From Bacteroidota bacterium (GTDB taxonomy: Bacteria; Bacteroidota; Bacteroidia; Bacteroidales; JAAYUG01), in contig JAKPTE010000009.1 of NCBI GenBank assembly GCA_029571215.1, positions 52,889-116,888 of the forward strand: a stretch of 64,000 bases of DNA, in the 5' to 3' direction. Made by a program: the position numbers and the translations under genes. The notes under the pieces were generated by a model. It worked only from the letters and a program-made list of their open reading frames with translations, had not been told where the DNA came from and searched no databases. This document shows, one piece after another, positions 32,180-41,806 of the stretch (position 1 is the stretch's first letter; every line of letters begins with the position of its first letter).

Positions 32180-35100
32180 TTGCGTTTACCAATAAACCGC
32201 CAAATTATCAAAAAGTTTTTCAAAATATTCCTTTGGTTTCTTGCGGGAATCATTTCAATTCCTCTGGCTGCCTTTTTGCTTCTTCAGTCAGAAAGTATTC
32301 AGACCTTTGTGGTGAAGGAAATCTCTCACAAGCTGTCGGTTTCACTGGGGGCTCCCATAACTCTCGACCGTGTTTCTATAGCTTTCCCCAACAAAATTAT
32401 TATTTATAACCTCTGTATGCATGATCAGGGCAATGATACCCTGCTCTATGCTCCTGCTTTTACTGCGAAACTGGGCGGAATCAATCTCTGGGATAAACGG
32501 ATAAGTTTTGCCCGAATACAGGCTGATAGGCCATACATACGTCTTGCTTCCGATTCCACGCGGACACTCAATTTACAGTATATTATTGATGCTTTAAAGG
32601 GGAAAAAGGATACCATCGGAAAAAAACTACAGCTTTCGTTTCATACCATTAGGTTTTCGGACGCAAAATTCAGGTTGTCCTTATGGAATGAAGAGAACAT
32701 TGAAAAAAAAGGTATCGATTTTTCCGACATGGAACTGGACTCATTAAATCTGCTGATTGTCGGAATGCAGAGCAAAGGAGACAGTGTCAGTTTTCTTCTC
32801 CGGGAATTCTCGGGTGTTGAAAAAAGCGGATTCCGTCCATTACGGCTGGAAGGACTTCTGAGTTTCAGCAAACATTTTCTGCATTTCAAAGATATTTTTA
32901 TCAACACTCCTCTCTCACAAATAGAGGCACCCTATATATTTTTCGATTTTGATTCACTCGCACAGTTCCGAAAAGGTGTTTTCGGACAGCAGGTTTTTAT
33001 GCACATCAGAATTGACAAGGGCAATCTGCATCTGCAGGATCTTGGATATTTTGTGCCTTCGCTGGAGAATATTCCCCATACAGTGCGATGCTCGGGGACT
33101 GTTTCCGGATTGCTGAGCGATGTGCGGATAAAAAACCTCTTTGTAGGATACAACCGGGAGTCTGTTTTTGCTGGAAACATTGATATGACAGGTCTTCCGG
33201 ATATCCGGCATACTTACATTAATGTGAAGGTAAATCGTTTTATCACTTCTCCGGAAGATGTTGAGAGTTTAAAACTCCCATGGATGAAGAAAAAAATCAG
33301 CCTGCCCGAAACCCTTCACCGGCTGGGGAAAATACAATATCAGGGAAAGTTTACAGGGTTCTTCGATGATTTTGTAACTTATGGAACCCTTTCTACACGC
33401 CTTGGAACCATTCGCAATGATCTTATTATTACCCACCAGGGAAAAAACAATCTGAACTTTAAAGGGAATGTCGAAACAGGAAATTTCCTTCTCGGGGAAT
33501 TGCAGGAGGCAGATAAAAGGACTCTGGGAAGGATTATGTTTCAGTTCGAGGTAGACGGAGAGGAAAGGGACAACCATGTTCGGGCAAGTTTAAACGGCTC
33601 CGTACCTTTGCTGGAGTTTAAAAATTATGCATATACCAATATCCGTCTGGAAGGGACATTTACTCATAATGCTTACGACGGAAGTATTTATATCAATGAT
33701 CCCAACCTGGCAATGGATTTTCTGGGTCGGCTTGATTTTTCGAAAGAAACGCCGGAGTTTGATTTTACAGCCAACATTGCACGGGCAAATCTTTATCCCT
33801 TGCACCTTGTAAAAAAGGATACGGCACTGGCGGTTTCCTGCATTCTTACGGCAAATTTTGTCGGGAACAAAGTCAATAACCTCAATGGAGATATCAAGCT
33901 GCTGAATGCTCGATTTACGAGACCCGGGCAATCGCTTCTGCTGTATAATATGATTCTTAGTGCAGACAGGCAAGGAGAAAAAGGAACCCTGATGTTCCAT
34001 TCCGATGTTCTTGATGCCAGTCTTGAAGGTGCATATGATTTCGGCGCTCTCGGTTCTTCTTTGAACCATATCGCTGCGGCATTTTTGCCTTCTTTGGGAG
34101 TTGTAGGAATGGAAAAAGCAAACGGCAGAAATAATTTTTCCTTTCGTATGAATGTGAGCAATCCTGCTGAAGTACTATCTTTTTTTGCACCTTCCCTGCA
34201 GATGTCGGAAAATACTTCAATCGAAGGGAAGGTTAACAGCAGCGAAAATCTTGTTACCCTTCAGGGAACTGCATCGCACATAGCCTGGAAGAGTTTTGAC
34301 TTCTCTAAATTCTCCCTTTTGGTGCAACCTGCCAACAATACTTTTACCGTTCTTTTCCGTACAGATCAGTTTGTTTTTCATAACAAAATAGCCTTTGCCG
34401 ATGTTAGGGGAAAGCTTGAGATGCGGAACGACAGCATTTATGTCAGTTTGCAGAACCCTTCAACAACCAGGCTGAATAAAGGGCTGTTGTCCGGTGTAGC
34501 GAGCCTTACTAAAAAAACCAATGGAAGGATCCGTGTGCGAACTAGTATTTCTCCTTCTTCTTTTGAAGTTGATGATGAAAAGTGGAATATCGACCCGTTT
34601 TCCATGGTGTTTGATTCCTCTTATTTTGAAGTTGATGGTCTTCGGATGTACTATGATAGGGAAGAAATTGCTGCCTCAGGTACTGTAAGCAGCATCGATA
34701 GTAATAGGCTGGTTATGAATATGAAGAATCTTCAGGCACGCCGGCTCAATCTTTTTACTGCTGACAAAGGTTTTTCATTCAGCGGCCTCATCAATGGCAA
34801 TGCATCCATGGAGAATCTTTTCAGTAACGGTCGGTTTTTGGGTGAATTTACTATTGATAGCCTTGGGATTAATGGAGAAACACTTGGAAATACCAGATTG
34901 CAGAGTTTGTGGAATCAACAGTCAAAGAAGATTGACCTGCTCATCCGTTCTTACCGGGGCAATCTTCTCTCACTCGAAGGAAAAGGAGATTTTGTTCCTG
35001 AGACCAAAAAAATTGATATTGATTTGGATCTCAATAAGATGCGGGTCAATATTCTCAAACCCTATTTATCGAAGGTGTTTTCTGATCTTAACGGACTGGT

Positions 35101-36679
35101 TTCCGGCAGATTACATCTGGGGGGCACTACTCAGTCACTGGAACTGGACGGTAACCTCGATGTACAAAAAGCTTCCTTTATGGTGGATTATCTGCAAACA
35201 CGTTACTCCTTCACCGACAAACTTGCCATTGAAAAAAACAGAATACTTCTCAATGCCATTACTGCATATGATGAAAACGGGAATAAAGCACTTATAAATG
35301 GCTATATTTTCGGGAACCGGCTAAAAGAATGGAGCATAAATATTTCAATTGCAGCCCGGAATCTGTTATGCCTCAATACCACAGCCAGGGACAATTCCCT
35401 ATTCTACGGGAAGGCTGTGGCCACTGGTAATATCACTATTTCAGGAGTTGTTCCCGCGCTGAAAATGAATATTACCGCAAAAACAGAGAAAGGGACCCAG
35501 TTCAATATTCCGCTTAACACTACCCAGGAAATTACCGAAATTTCCTTTATCGTTTTCAAAGGGAATACTATGAAGACAAAAGAAAAAGTGGATGTTCAGC
35601 CGCCGGTGAATCCCCAGTTGCAAGGTATGGAACTGAATTTTGAACTAACCGTCACTCCTGATGCCGAAGCTCAGATCATTTTTGATCCCAAAATCGGTGA
35701 CGTAATCAGGGGACGGGGTAATGGGAACATCAAGATGGAAATAAATACAAACGGTAAATTCAGAATGTACGGCGATTACGTCATCGATGAAGGTGATTAC
35801 CTTTTCACGCTTCAGAATGTGATCAACAAACGATTCAGGGTTGAAAAAGGAGGAACGATTTCGTGGAACGGGGATCCCAAAGACGCCAACCTTAATATAA
35901 AAGCTATTTATCCTGTTAAAACCTCCCTGTATGAATTGCTGGTTGACGCTACCGAACAATATAAACGGAGAATTCCGATTGAATGCCAGATATTCCTGAC
36001 CGACAAGCTGATGAATCCGACAATACGGTATGATATTTATCTTCCGACGGTTGAAGATGAACTAAGGAATAAGGTAAAAAATGCTATCAGCACGCAGGAA
36101 GAGCTTAGTAAGCAGTTTCTTTCGCTTTTGATCCTCAACAGCTTTATGCCCAGTGCTGAACGTTCGGCAGGTGGGATGGGATTAAGTTCTCCCACCGGAC
36201 TTGGATCGGCCAGTGTAGGGGTTACCGGAAGTGAACTGCTGTCGAACCAGCTCAGCAATTGGCTTTCGCAGCTCAGCAGGGATGTAGATATAGGCGTCAA
36301 CTACCGCCCGGGGGATGAGATCACTACCCAGCAGGTTGAAGTGGCATTGTCAACCCAGTTATTGAATGACCGGATTACCATCAACGGAAACCTTGATGTT
36401 GGAGGAAACGAAATGGTGGCCAATAATGCTACCAATACCTCCAATATAGCAGGCGATTTCGTTGTCGATATTAAATTGAATGAATCGGGAACATTAAAGC
36501 TGAAAGCATTTAACCGGGCCAACAACAGAATATTGTATGATTATGCCCCGTATACGCAGGGGATTGGTATTTCGTACAGCGAAGAGTTCAATTCTTTTGG
36601 CGAATTGTTGAAAAGGTACCTGAGAAAATTGACGGGAAAAAAGGAAGAAGAAGTATCTTTGCCCGACAACGTGCAATAA
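32180..36679 (+). CDS. TamB-like translocation and assembly module protein
   Basis: A 1499-aa inner-membrane-anchored periplasmic protein of the AsmA/TamB superfamily. It has an N-terminal helix (IFLWFLAGIISIPLAAFLLL), a long beta-helical body of repeated strands and the C-terminal TamB domain (DUF490) at about 1080-1480, with YVIDEGDYLFTLQNVINKRF and GTISWNGDPKDANLNIKA. Such proteins form a lipid-carrying groove bridging the membranes and assist outer-membrane assembly. The start codon is TTG at 32180: an in-frame stop lies at 32156-32158 and no ATG precedes the hydrophobic helix. The exbB-exbD-tonB genes follow after 42 bases. A tamA gene is not in the window. Confidence 0.9.
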   Translation: MRLPINRQIIKKFFKIFLWFLAGIISIPLAAFLLLQSESIQTFVVKEISHKLSVSLGAPITLDRVSIAFPNKIIIYNLCMHDQGNDTLLYAPAFTAKLGGINLWDKRISFARIQADRPYIRLASDSTRTLNLQYIIDALKGKKDTIGKKLQLSFHTIRFSDAKFRLSLWNEENIEKKGIDFSDMELDSLNLLIVGMQSKGDSVSFLLREFSGVEKSGFRPLRLEGLLSFSKHFLHFKDIFINTPLSQIEAPYIFFDFDSLAQFRKGVFGQQVFMHIRIDKGNLHLQDLGYFVPSLENIPHTVRCSGTVSGLLSDVRIKNLFVGYNRESVFAGNIDMTGLPDIRHTYINVKVNRFITSPEDVESLKLPWMKKKISLPETLHRLGKIQYQGKFTGFFDDFVTYGTLSTRLGTIRNDLIITHQGKNNLNFKGNVETGNFLLGELQEADKRTLGRIMFQFEVDGEERDNHVRASLNGSVPLLEFKNYAYTNIRLEGTFTHNAYDGSIYINDPNLAMDFLGRLDFSKETPEFDFTANIARANLYPLHLVKKDTALAVSCILTANFVGNKVNNLNGDIKLLNARFTRPGQSLLLYNMILSADRQGEKGTLMFHSDVLDASLEGAYDFGALGSSLNHIAAAFLPSLGVVGMEKANGRNNFSFRMNVSNPAEVLSFFAPSLQMSENTSIEGKVNSSENLVTLQGTASHIAWKSFDFSKFSLLVQPANNTFTVLFRTDQFVFHNKIAFADVRGKLEMRNDSIYVSLQNPSTTRLNKGLLSGVASLTKKTNGRIRVRTSISPSSFEVDDEKWNIDPFSMVFDSSYFEVDGLRMYYDREEIAASGTVSSIDSNRLVMNMKNLQARRLNLFTADKGFSFSGLINGNASMENLFSNGRFLGEFTIDSLGINGETLGNTRLQSLWNQQSKKIDLLIRSYRGNLLSLEGKGDFVPETKKIDIDLDLNKMRVNILKPYLSKVFSDLNGLVSGRLHLGGTTQSLELDGNLDVQKASFMVDYLQTRYSFTDKLAIEKNRILLNAITAYDENGNKALINGYIFGNRLKEWSINISIAARNLLCLNTTARDNSLFYGKAVATGNITISGVVPALKMNITAKTEKGTQFNIPLNTTQEITEISFIVFKGNTMKTKEKVDVQPPVNPQLQGMELNFELTVTPDAEAQIIFDPKIGDVIRGRGNGNIKMEINTNGKFRMYGDYVIDEGDYLFTLQNVINKRFRVEKGGTISWNGDPKDANLNIKAIYPVKTSLYELLVDATEQYKRRIPIECQIFLTDKLMNPTIRYDIYLPTVEDELRNKVKNAISTQEELSKQFLSLLILNSFMPSAERSAGGMGLSSPTGLGSASVGVTGSELLSNQLSNWLSQLSRDVDIGVNYRPGDEITTQQVEVALSTQLLNDRITINGNLDVGGNEMVANNATNTSNIAGDFVVDIKLNESGTLKLKAFNRANNRILYDYAPYTQGIGISYSEEFNSFGELLKRYLRKLTGKKEEEVSLPDNVQ

Positions 36680-36721
36680 CTTATATTGAAAAACGTTACA
36701 GTTGATTAAAGCCCATAGAAC

Positions 36722-37435
36722 ATGATGCATGAAATAATTGCCATGAACCTGCTAATGCAGATCAGTACCCGTGCTGCTGCTGATTCAGCTTATGCCCACG
36801 GTGCCAAAGAGATAAGCCTGTCATACTGGGATCTTATGCTGAAAGGTGGTCCGGTAATGATACCTATCGCTATCCTTTCGGTTATAGGGATTTACATATT
36901 TGTGGAACGATACTTTGCCATTCGGGCGGCTGCAAAAGTGGATCAGAACTTTATGAACCGGATTAAAGACTATATCCATGATGGAAAAATTGAAGCAGCT
37001 GTCGCCCTTTGCCAGTCGATGCCGAATCCGGTTGCAAGGATGATTGAGAAAGGTCTGCTCCGGATTGGCCGTCCGTTGAGTGATGTAAATACCGCAATTG
37101 AGAACGTTGGTCAGCTCGAAATATATAACCTGGAAAAGGGCTTGCCTACTCTGGCTATTGTTGCCGGTGGTTCACCTATGCTCGGGTTTCTCGGTACTGT
37201 CAGCGGGATGATCAGGGCCTTCTATGATATGTCAATGGCCGGGAACAATATTGATATCACCTTGCTTTCAAGCGGTATCTACGAGGCCATGGTAACAACC
37301 CTGGCCGGTCTGGCAGTAGGAATTATTGCTTACTTTGGATATAATATACTGGTAGCCAACGTTGAAAAGGTGGTAAACAATCTGGAGGCTACTTCTGTTG
37401 AATTTATGGATCTGTTGAATGAACCTGTGAAATAA
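36722..37435 (+). CDS. exbB: MotA/TolQ/ExbB-family proton-channel protein
   Basis: A 237-aa inner-membrane protein, first of an ExbB-ExbD-TonB set that uses the proton-motive force to energise outer-membrane receptors. It has an unusual N-terminal extension with a possible signal-like segment, then the first membrane helix (GGPVMIPIAILSVIGIYIFVE), a cytoplasmic loop, and two further helices with TLAIVAGGSPMLGFLGTVSGMI and YEAMVTTLAGLAVGIIAYF. The GSPMLGFLGTV and TTLAGLAVGI segments are family hallmarks. A Tol-system role is also possible, but the downstream gene is TonB-like. Confidence 0.9.
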   Translation: MMHEIIAMNLLMQISTRAAADSAYAHGAKEISLSYWDLMLKGGPVMIPIAILSVIGIYIFVERYFAIRAAAKVDQNFMNRIKDYIHDGKIEAAVALCQSMPNPVARMIEKGLLRIGRPLSDVNTAIENVGQLEIYNLEKGLPTLAIVAGGSPMLGFLGTVSGMIRAFYDMSMAGNNIDITLLSSGIYEAMVTTLAGLAVGIIAYFGYNILVANVEKVVNNLEATSVEFMDLLNEPVK

Positions 37436-37442
37436 CCCGTCT

Positions 37443-37841
37443 ATGTCCATTAAATCTCGCAGCAAAAGAAGCATAGAATTCAGCATGGCATCCATGTCGG
37501 ATATGGTATTTCTGCTGCTCATTTTCTTTCTGATCTCTTCGACCATGATTTCGCCCAATGCCCTAAAACTGCTTCTTCCCCAGAGCAATAGCCAGGTTCA
37601 GGCAAAACCGGTGACAACGGTCAGTATTACCCGAGACCTTCAGTTTTATTATGAAACAACACGGGTCGATTTTGAGCAGCTGGAACCTCTTCTTAAAGCC
37701 AAACTATCGGGAACACAGGATCCCACCATTTCACTGCATGTTGACCGCAGTGTACCCATGGAGCAGGTTGTCCGTGTAATGAATATAGCCCAGCGAAACC
37801 GGTACCGATTAATTCTTGCAACAGCGCCGGAAGAACGATGA
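37443..37841 (+). CDS. exbD: ExbD/TolR-family biopolymer transport protein
   Basis: A 132-aa protein with one N-terminal membrane helix carrying the essential Asp (SMASMSDMVFLLLIFFLISS), then a periplasmic domain with TVSITRDLQFYY, ISLHVDRSVPMEQVVRVMN and NRYRLILATAPE. Length fits the family. It pairs with ExbB 7 bases upstream, and its end overlaps the start of the TonB-like gene by 4 bases (ATGA), so the three genes are one coupled operon. Confidence 0.92.
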   Translation: MSIKSRSKRSIEFSMASMSDMVFLLLIFFLISSTMISPNALKLLLPQSNSQVQAKPVTTVSITRDLQFYYETTRVDFEQLEPLLKAKLSGTQDPTISLHVDRSVPMEQVVRVMNIAQRNRYRLILATAPEER

Positions 37842-38629
37842 TCGATATTTTTGAACATAAGAGAGGCCTAGTCGGCACAGTGATTGCCCATGCAATCGCC
37901 ATCATTTTTCTTATGTTTTTCGGACTTCGTACGCCACTTCCCCTTCCTGAGGAACAGGGAATACTTATCAATTTCGGTACCGATCTGCAGGGTACAGGTA
38001 CAGTTGAGCCTCTTCAGAATGTTGCACCTGCCCCTGTAGAAAAAACACAGCCGGCGGAAAAGAAAGAAGGAGTTCTTACTCAGGATTTTGAAGAAGCTCC
38101 GGTTATTGAAAAGAAACAGGAAACCAAAAAGCCGGTACAGAAAAAAACAGAAACCAAACCACAGGTAAAACAGGAAGTGAAGGAACCCGTGAAGGAAGAG
38201 CCTAAAGTGAATCCAAGAGCTCTGTATACAGGCAGGAAAACAACAGGGGAGCCATCTGCGAGCGAAGGAGAAGGTTTGTATAAGGGAAATCAGGGCGTTC
38301 CCGAGGGAAGTACGGATGCAACGGCTCATGGCCAGGGTAGTGGCACGGGTACAGGTGGAATCCAGTTTTCACTGAGCGGTCGCAACTATCTTTCTCTTCC
38401 AACTCCGGAATATAAATATCAGGTGGAAGGGACGGTGGTGGTAGAGATTCTTGTTGACCGCGAAGGTAACGTCATTGCCGCTACGCCCGGAGTAAAAGGA
38501 TCCACAACTCTGAATGAAAATCTCTTGCAGGCTGCAAGAAACGCAGCCTTGAAAGCAAAATTCAACAGGAAGCCCGATGCACCTGCCACCCAGAAAGGAA
38601 CCATCACCTATCATTTTCTTCTTCAGTAG
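37838..38629 (+). CDS. TonB-family energy transducer
   Basis: A 263-aa protein with a membrane helix (VGTVIAHAIAIIFLMFFGL), a Lys/Glu/Pro-rich linker (about 60-125, with repeated KKPVQKK, VKEPVKEEPK) that spans the periplasm, a Gly/Thr-rich stretch (GQGSGTGTGGIQF) and a C-terminal TonB domain (about 175-263; YQVEGTVVVEILVDREGNVI, AARNAALKAKFNRKPDAPATQ). The order exbB-exbD-tonB marks it as the energy transducer for TonB receptors such as the one at 3.6-6.0 kb. A TolA-like reading is possible because of the linker. Confidence 0.88.
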   Translation: MIDIFEHKRGLVGTVIAHAIAIIFLMFFGLRTPLPLPEEQGILINFGTDLQGTGTVEPLQNVAPAPVEKTQPAEKKEGVLTQDFEEAPVIEKKQETKKPVQKKTETKPQVKQEVKEPVKEEPKVNPRALYTGRKTTGEPSASEGEGLYKGNQGVPEGSTDATAHGQGSGTGTGGIQFSLSGRNYLSLPTPEYKYQVEGTVVVEILVDREGNVIAATPGVKGSTTLNENLLQAARNAALKAKFNRKPDAPATQKGTITYHFLLQ

Positions 38630-38641
38630 TGCCCTGATCGG

Positions 38642-39652
38642 TCATATGATGCGCACTTCCGGTTCAAGTTTTATTCCAAATGTCTGATATACTGATGTTT
38701 GAATAGCGCCGGCCAGTTCATATATTTCCGTACCGGTTGCTTTCCCGTAATTTACAAGTACCAGAGGCTGATGAGGATGAACTCCGGCATCCCCTTTTCT
38801 GTAACCTTTCCACCCGCATTTTTCAATAAGCCAGGCGGCAGGTAGTTTGACAAACCCATCGCCTGCCGGGAACGATGGTATGTCGGGAAATGTAAGTTTC
38901 AATGCGGTAAAATCCTCCCTGGCTATAACCGGGTTTTTAAAAAAACTGCCTGCATTACCCACTTGTGCGGGATCGGGCAGTTTCCGGCGGCGTATGGCAA
39001 TCACTGCTTCGCGTACGGCACGTATACCTGGTTCAGGGTATTTCTGCAATTCTTCTTTCAGCCCTTTGTATTCGATATTCAAAACCGGGCGGAGACTAAG
39101 GCGAAATCTTACCGAAAGAATGACAGCATCTCCGGCTAACTTATGTTTGAAAATACTCGTGCGGTATCCAAAACCACAGTCCTGTGCAGGAAGAGTTTTT
39201 GTGGTTTTCTCGCCGATTGAATAGAAACTGACTGATTCAATACAGTTAGCGGCCTCGGATCCGTAAGCTCCGATATTTTGCACGGGGCTGGCACCTGCAG
39301 TTCCCGGAATAAGAGAAAGATTTTCCACTCCGCCTAAGTTTCTTTCAACAGTCCAGGCTACAAAGTCGTCCCAATTTTCACCGGCGGCAACTTCAACAAT
39401 TACATAATCCTTGTTATTATGCACTATTTTTATTCCGGAAAATCCAATACGGAGTACCAGACCTTCATAATTTCGGGTGAACAACAGGTTGCTTCCACCT
39501 CCCATTATCAGCAAGGGTTCTTCCTGAGACCATTCGGCAATGATTTCGGGGATCTGCTCCGGGTCGGTGCAGAAATAATAATATCTCGCCAGAGCTTCAA
39601 TTCCGAAAGTATTCAGATTTCGGAGGGAAACATTCTCTGCCAGTTGTATCAT
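38642..39652 (-). CDS. murB: UDP-N-acetylenolpyruvoylglucosamine reductase
   Basis: MurB reduces UDP-GlcNAc-enolpyruvate to UDP-MurNAc with NADPH and FAD, an early cytoplasmic step of peptidoglycan synthesis. The ATG at 39652 gives 336 aa; the six-residue longer frame overlaps the -7 box. The FAD-binding GGGSNLLF, the SLIPGTAGASPVQNIGAYG segment, the FGYRTSIFK Arg, the catalytic VGNAGSFFKNP and the C-terminal LEPEVRII with the second catalytic acid are all visible. The overall pattern is the longer type-I MurB. It converges with the tonB-like gene, 12 bases apart. Confidence 0.96.
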   Translation of the reverse strand: MIQLAENVSLRNLNTFGIEALARYYYFCTDPEQIPEIIAEWSQEEPLLIMGGGSNLLFTRNYEGLVLRIGFSGIKIVHNNKDYVIVEVAAGENWDDFVAWTVERNLGGVENLSLIPGTAGASPVQNIGAYGSEAANCIESVSFYSIGEKTTKTLPAQDCGFGYRTSIFKHKLAGDAVILSVRFRLSLRPVLNIEYKGLKEELQKYPEPGIRAVREAVIAIRRRKLPDPAQVGNAGSFFKNPVIAREDFTALKLTFPDIPSFPAGDGFVKLPAAWLIEKCGWKGYRKGDAGVHPHQPLVLVNYGKATGTEIYELAGAIQTSVYQTFGIKLEPEVRII

Positions 39653-39667
39653 AGTTCCGGTTTCCTG

Positions 39668-39675
39668 CAAAGATA
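39668..39675 (-). promoter_or_regulatory. -7 box of the murB promoter
   Basis: TATCTTTG on the minus strand, exact to TAnnTTTG, 15 bases upstream of the ATG at 39652. It implies a very short leader, as for several genes here. Confidence 0.45.
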
Positions 39676-39997
39676 GTTTCTATTTGAACGAAACTTTTGT
39701 CAGGGCGTTTTTTTCGCTGAAATCTCCTCATGATTTGCGGGGCAGAGGGTACCGATGGTGATCGGATATAATTATGGATAGATACAAATGTTTTTGAATT
39801 TTTATGATTCTTCTGTGTATTTCAAATCTTACTCCGTGCTGATCTGGGTAAATCTTTGGTTTATATATTTTAAACCACCGATGGTCATAGATTCACAAAT
39901 GACAAAATACCCCACATTAATATTTCCAGATTTGCGTCACATGGGGTTGTAAAGGGATTTGATAATTATAGTATCTTGCCCTTCGTTATACTGATAT
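39676..39997. other. Spacer between murB and the glycosyltransferase gene
   Basis: No coding frame is seen in these 322 bases. Two 9-base direct copies of ACCGATGGT (39751-39759, 39877-39885) and a weak hairpin GGTTTA/TAAACC (39858-39863, 39871-39876) are present without clear meaning. No exact TAnnTTTG box for the downstream gene was found. Confidence 0.4.
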
Positions 39998-41116
39998 ATG
40001 TCAGCCAGGAAATTTCACAATAAATCTATTGCACTGACTGTAACAAATGATGTTGTTACAGACCAGAGGTTGCAAAGGGTAGCGCATACCCTTTCGGAAA
40101 ATGGGTTGCAGGTTACGCTAATTGGTCGCTGGCACAAAGATATTCCGCATGTGAGACTTCCGTTTCATGTTGTACATCTGAATCCAATCTTTCAAAAGAA
40201 GGTTCTTTTCTATGCAGTTTTCAACATTCGGCTGTTTTTCTACTTACTCTTTCATCGTTTCCATGCTGTAACAGCCAACGATCTTGATACCCTCACGGCG
40301 TGTTATCTGGCATGCCGGATAAAACATATTCCATTGATATATGATAGCCATGAGTATTTTACCGGACTGCCGGAGCTGATGGGAAGGCCTTTTGTGCGAA
40401 ATGTCTGGAAGTTTCTTGAGCGCAGGTTCCTTCCCCGGATCCGTTTTTGTTCCACTGTAAACCAGTACATATCTGAACTGTATTTTCAGCAATACGGAGT
40501 GCGTATGGAGGTTATCCGCAATCTGCCCTGGTACAGACCAACGGTGAAAGTTACAAAGGAAGTAACGTATCCCACAATTATATATCAGGGAAGCATCAAT
40601 GTCGGGCGAGGCATTGAAAATGTGATAAAGGCACTTCAGTTTCTTCCCGAAGTTCATTTTATTATTGCCGGAGAAGGTTACCAGCGCCGGGCAATTGAAC
40701 AACTTGTTCATGATGAAGGTCTTGACAGGCAGGTACATTTTGCCGGAAGACTTTTACCTGACGAATTGTACCGGCAAACCATTCTGGCTGATGTGGGAGT
40801 ATCGCTTGAGGAAAATATGGGAGAAAATTATTACTATGCCCTGCCGAATAAACTCTTCGATTACATTCAGGCGCGCATACCGGTGCTGGTATCTGCATTT
40901 CCGGCTATGAAAGAAATTGTTGATACATACCGAATTGGCCTTACAGCGGAATCACAGGACCCTGAATACCTTGCTTCGCTCCTCCGGCAGATGCTGTATG
41001 ATGAAACATTAAGGAGTGAATGGAAAGCCAATCTGGAAAGGGCGGCCATTGAACTTTGCTGGGAGAAAGAAAAGGAAAAACTTGTCACTATATACCGGCA
41101 AGCTAAATTGATATAG
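39998..41116 (+). CDS. GT4-type glycosyltransferase
   Basis: A 372-aa GT-B-fold retaining glycosyltransferase. The N-terminal half has an acceptor-like Rossmann domain (SIALTVTNDVVTDQRLQRVAHTL, VTANDLDTLTACYLA, YDSHEYFTGLPEL). The C-terminal half has the sugar-nucleotide domain: IIYQGSINVGRGIENVIKAL, IIAGEGYQRRAIEQLV, VHFAGRLLPDEL, and the donor-contact region ENYYYALPNKLFDYIQARIPVL, where an acidic residue pair would normally bind the donor. It is isolated, with no other polysaccharide genes, so donor and acceptor are unknown. Confidence 0.88.
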   Translation: MSARKFHNKSIALTVTNDVVTDQRLQRVAHTLSENGLQVTLIGRWHKDIPHVRLPFHVVHLNPIFQKKVLFYAVFNIRLFFYLLFHRFHAVTANDLDTLTACYLACRIKHIPLIYDSHEYFTGLPELMGRPFVRNVWKFLERRFLPRIRFCSTVNQYISELYFQQYGVRMEVIRNLPWYRPTVKVTKEVTYPTIIYQGSINVGRGIENVIKALQFLPEVHFIIAGEGYQRRAIEQLVHDEGLDRQVHFAGRLLPDELYRQTILADVGVSLEENMGENYYYALPNKLFDYIQARIPVLVSAFPAMKEIVDTYRIGLTAESQDPEYLASLLRQMLYDETLRSEWKANLERAAIELCWEKEKEKLVTIYRQAKLI

Positions 41117-41167
41117 CTTTTTCGTGAGAAACTATACCGGGAAGGGATACCAACGGGGTTAGAATAG

Positions 41168-41713
41168 TCAGTCGTCTTCCCTGAAATTCCTTAAAATTCC
41201 TGATAAGGCAATACGCATTTTTCTGCCGGCAGCAAGATACAGATGCTGAAACCGTGCAAAGCGCTGCTGTGATGGGTGTAACAACTTTATGATAGCCAGG
41301 TACATCAATGGTCCCAGGACGATCATAATCACAGCCCAGGCAATAAGCGCCGCCAGGAAAAACTCTCCTCCCAATGCGGCGAAATCTTTTAAAGAAGAAA
41401 TCTGTATGAAATTTACGCCATTGCCCGAACTATGGATTCCGGTGATGAGGGTACCGAGTTTATAAAAGGGCAGGTACAGAAGTATCTGGAAGGGAAAGAG
41501 GAGGTAATTGATGGTTTGCACCATAACATGATTCAATCGCAGAATGACTGCGAGCACAAACAAAAGGAGAGTATTGGTAAAAGGAAGGGGAATAAGGGCA
41601 AAACAACATGCCAGCGTGATGGCCAGAGCGATGCGCTCCGGCGACAATCCATCCTGAATGAGCTCAACGACCTGATTTTTCAACGCTTTGTACCGGCTGA
41701 TCGGATGCTTCAT
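41168..41713 (-). CDS. DUF2062-domain membrane protein
   Basis: A 181-aa protein with three to four predicted membrane segments (IALAITLACCFALIPL, TLLLFVLAVILRLN, FLAALIAWAVIMIVLGPLMYLAIIKLL). The DUF2062 pattern is visible: GLSPERIALA, a short Pro-containing loop, then RLNHVMVQTINYLLFPFQILLYLPFYKLG. The domain occurs alone or fused to glycosyltransferases; its function is not known. The ATG at 41713 was chosen over a GTG one codon earlier. Confidence 0.82.
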   Translation of the reverse strand: MKHPISRYKALKNQVVELIQDGLSPERIALAITLACCFALIPLPFTNTLLLFVLAVILRLNHVMVQTINYLLFPFQILLYLPFYKLGTLITGIHSSGNGVNFIQISSLKDFAALGGEFFLAALIAWAVIMIVLGPLMYLAIIKLLHPSQQRFARFQHLYLAAGRKMRIALSGILRNFREDD

Positions 41714-41806
41714 CACTTACCTGAAAATCAACAGGCAAAAGTAATAATTTTGTTATAAAACAGGTTAATAAAAGAAAGATATGGATTCCTGTACAAATTT
41801 CGACCT

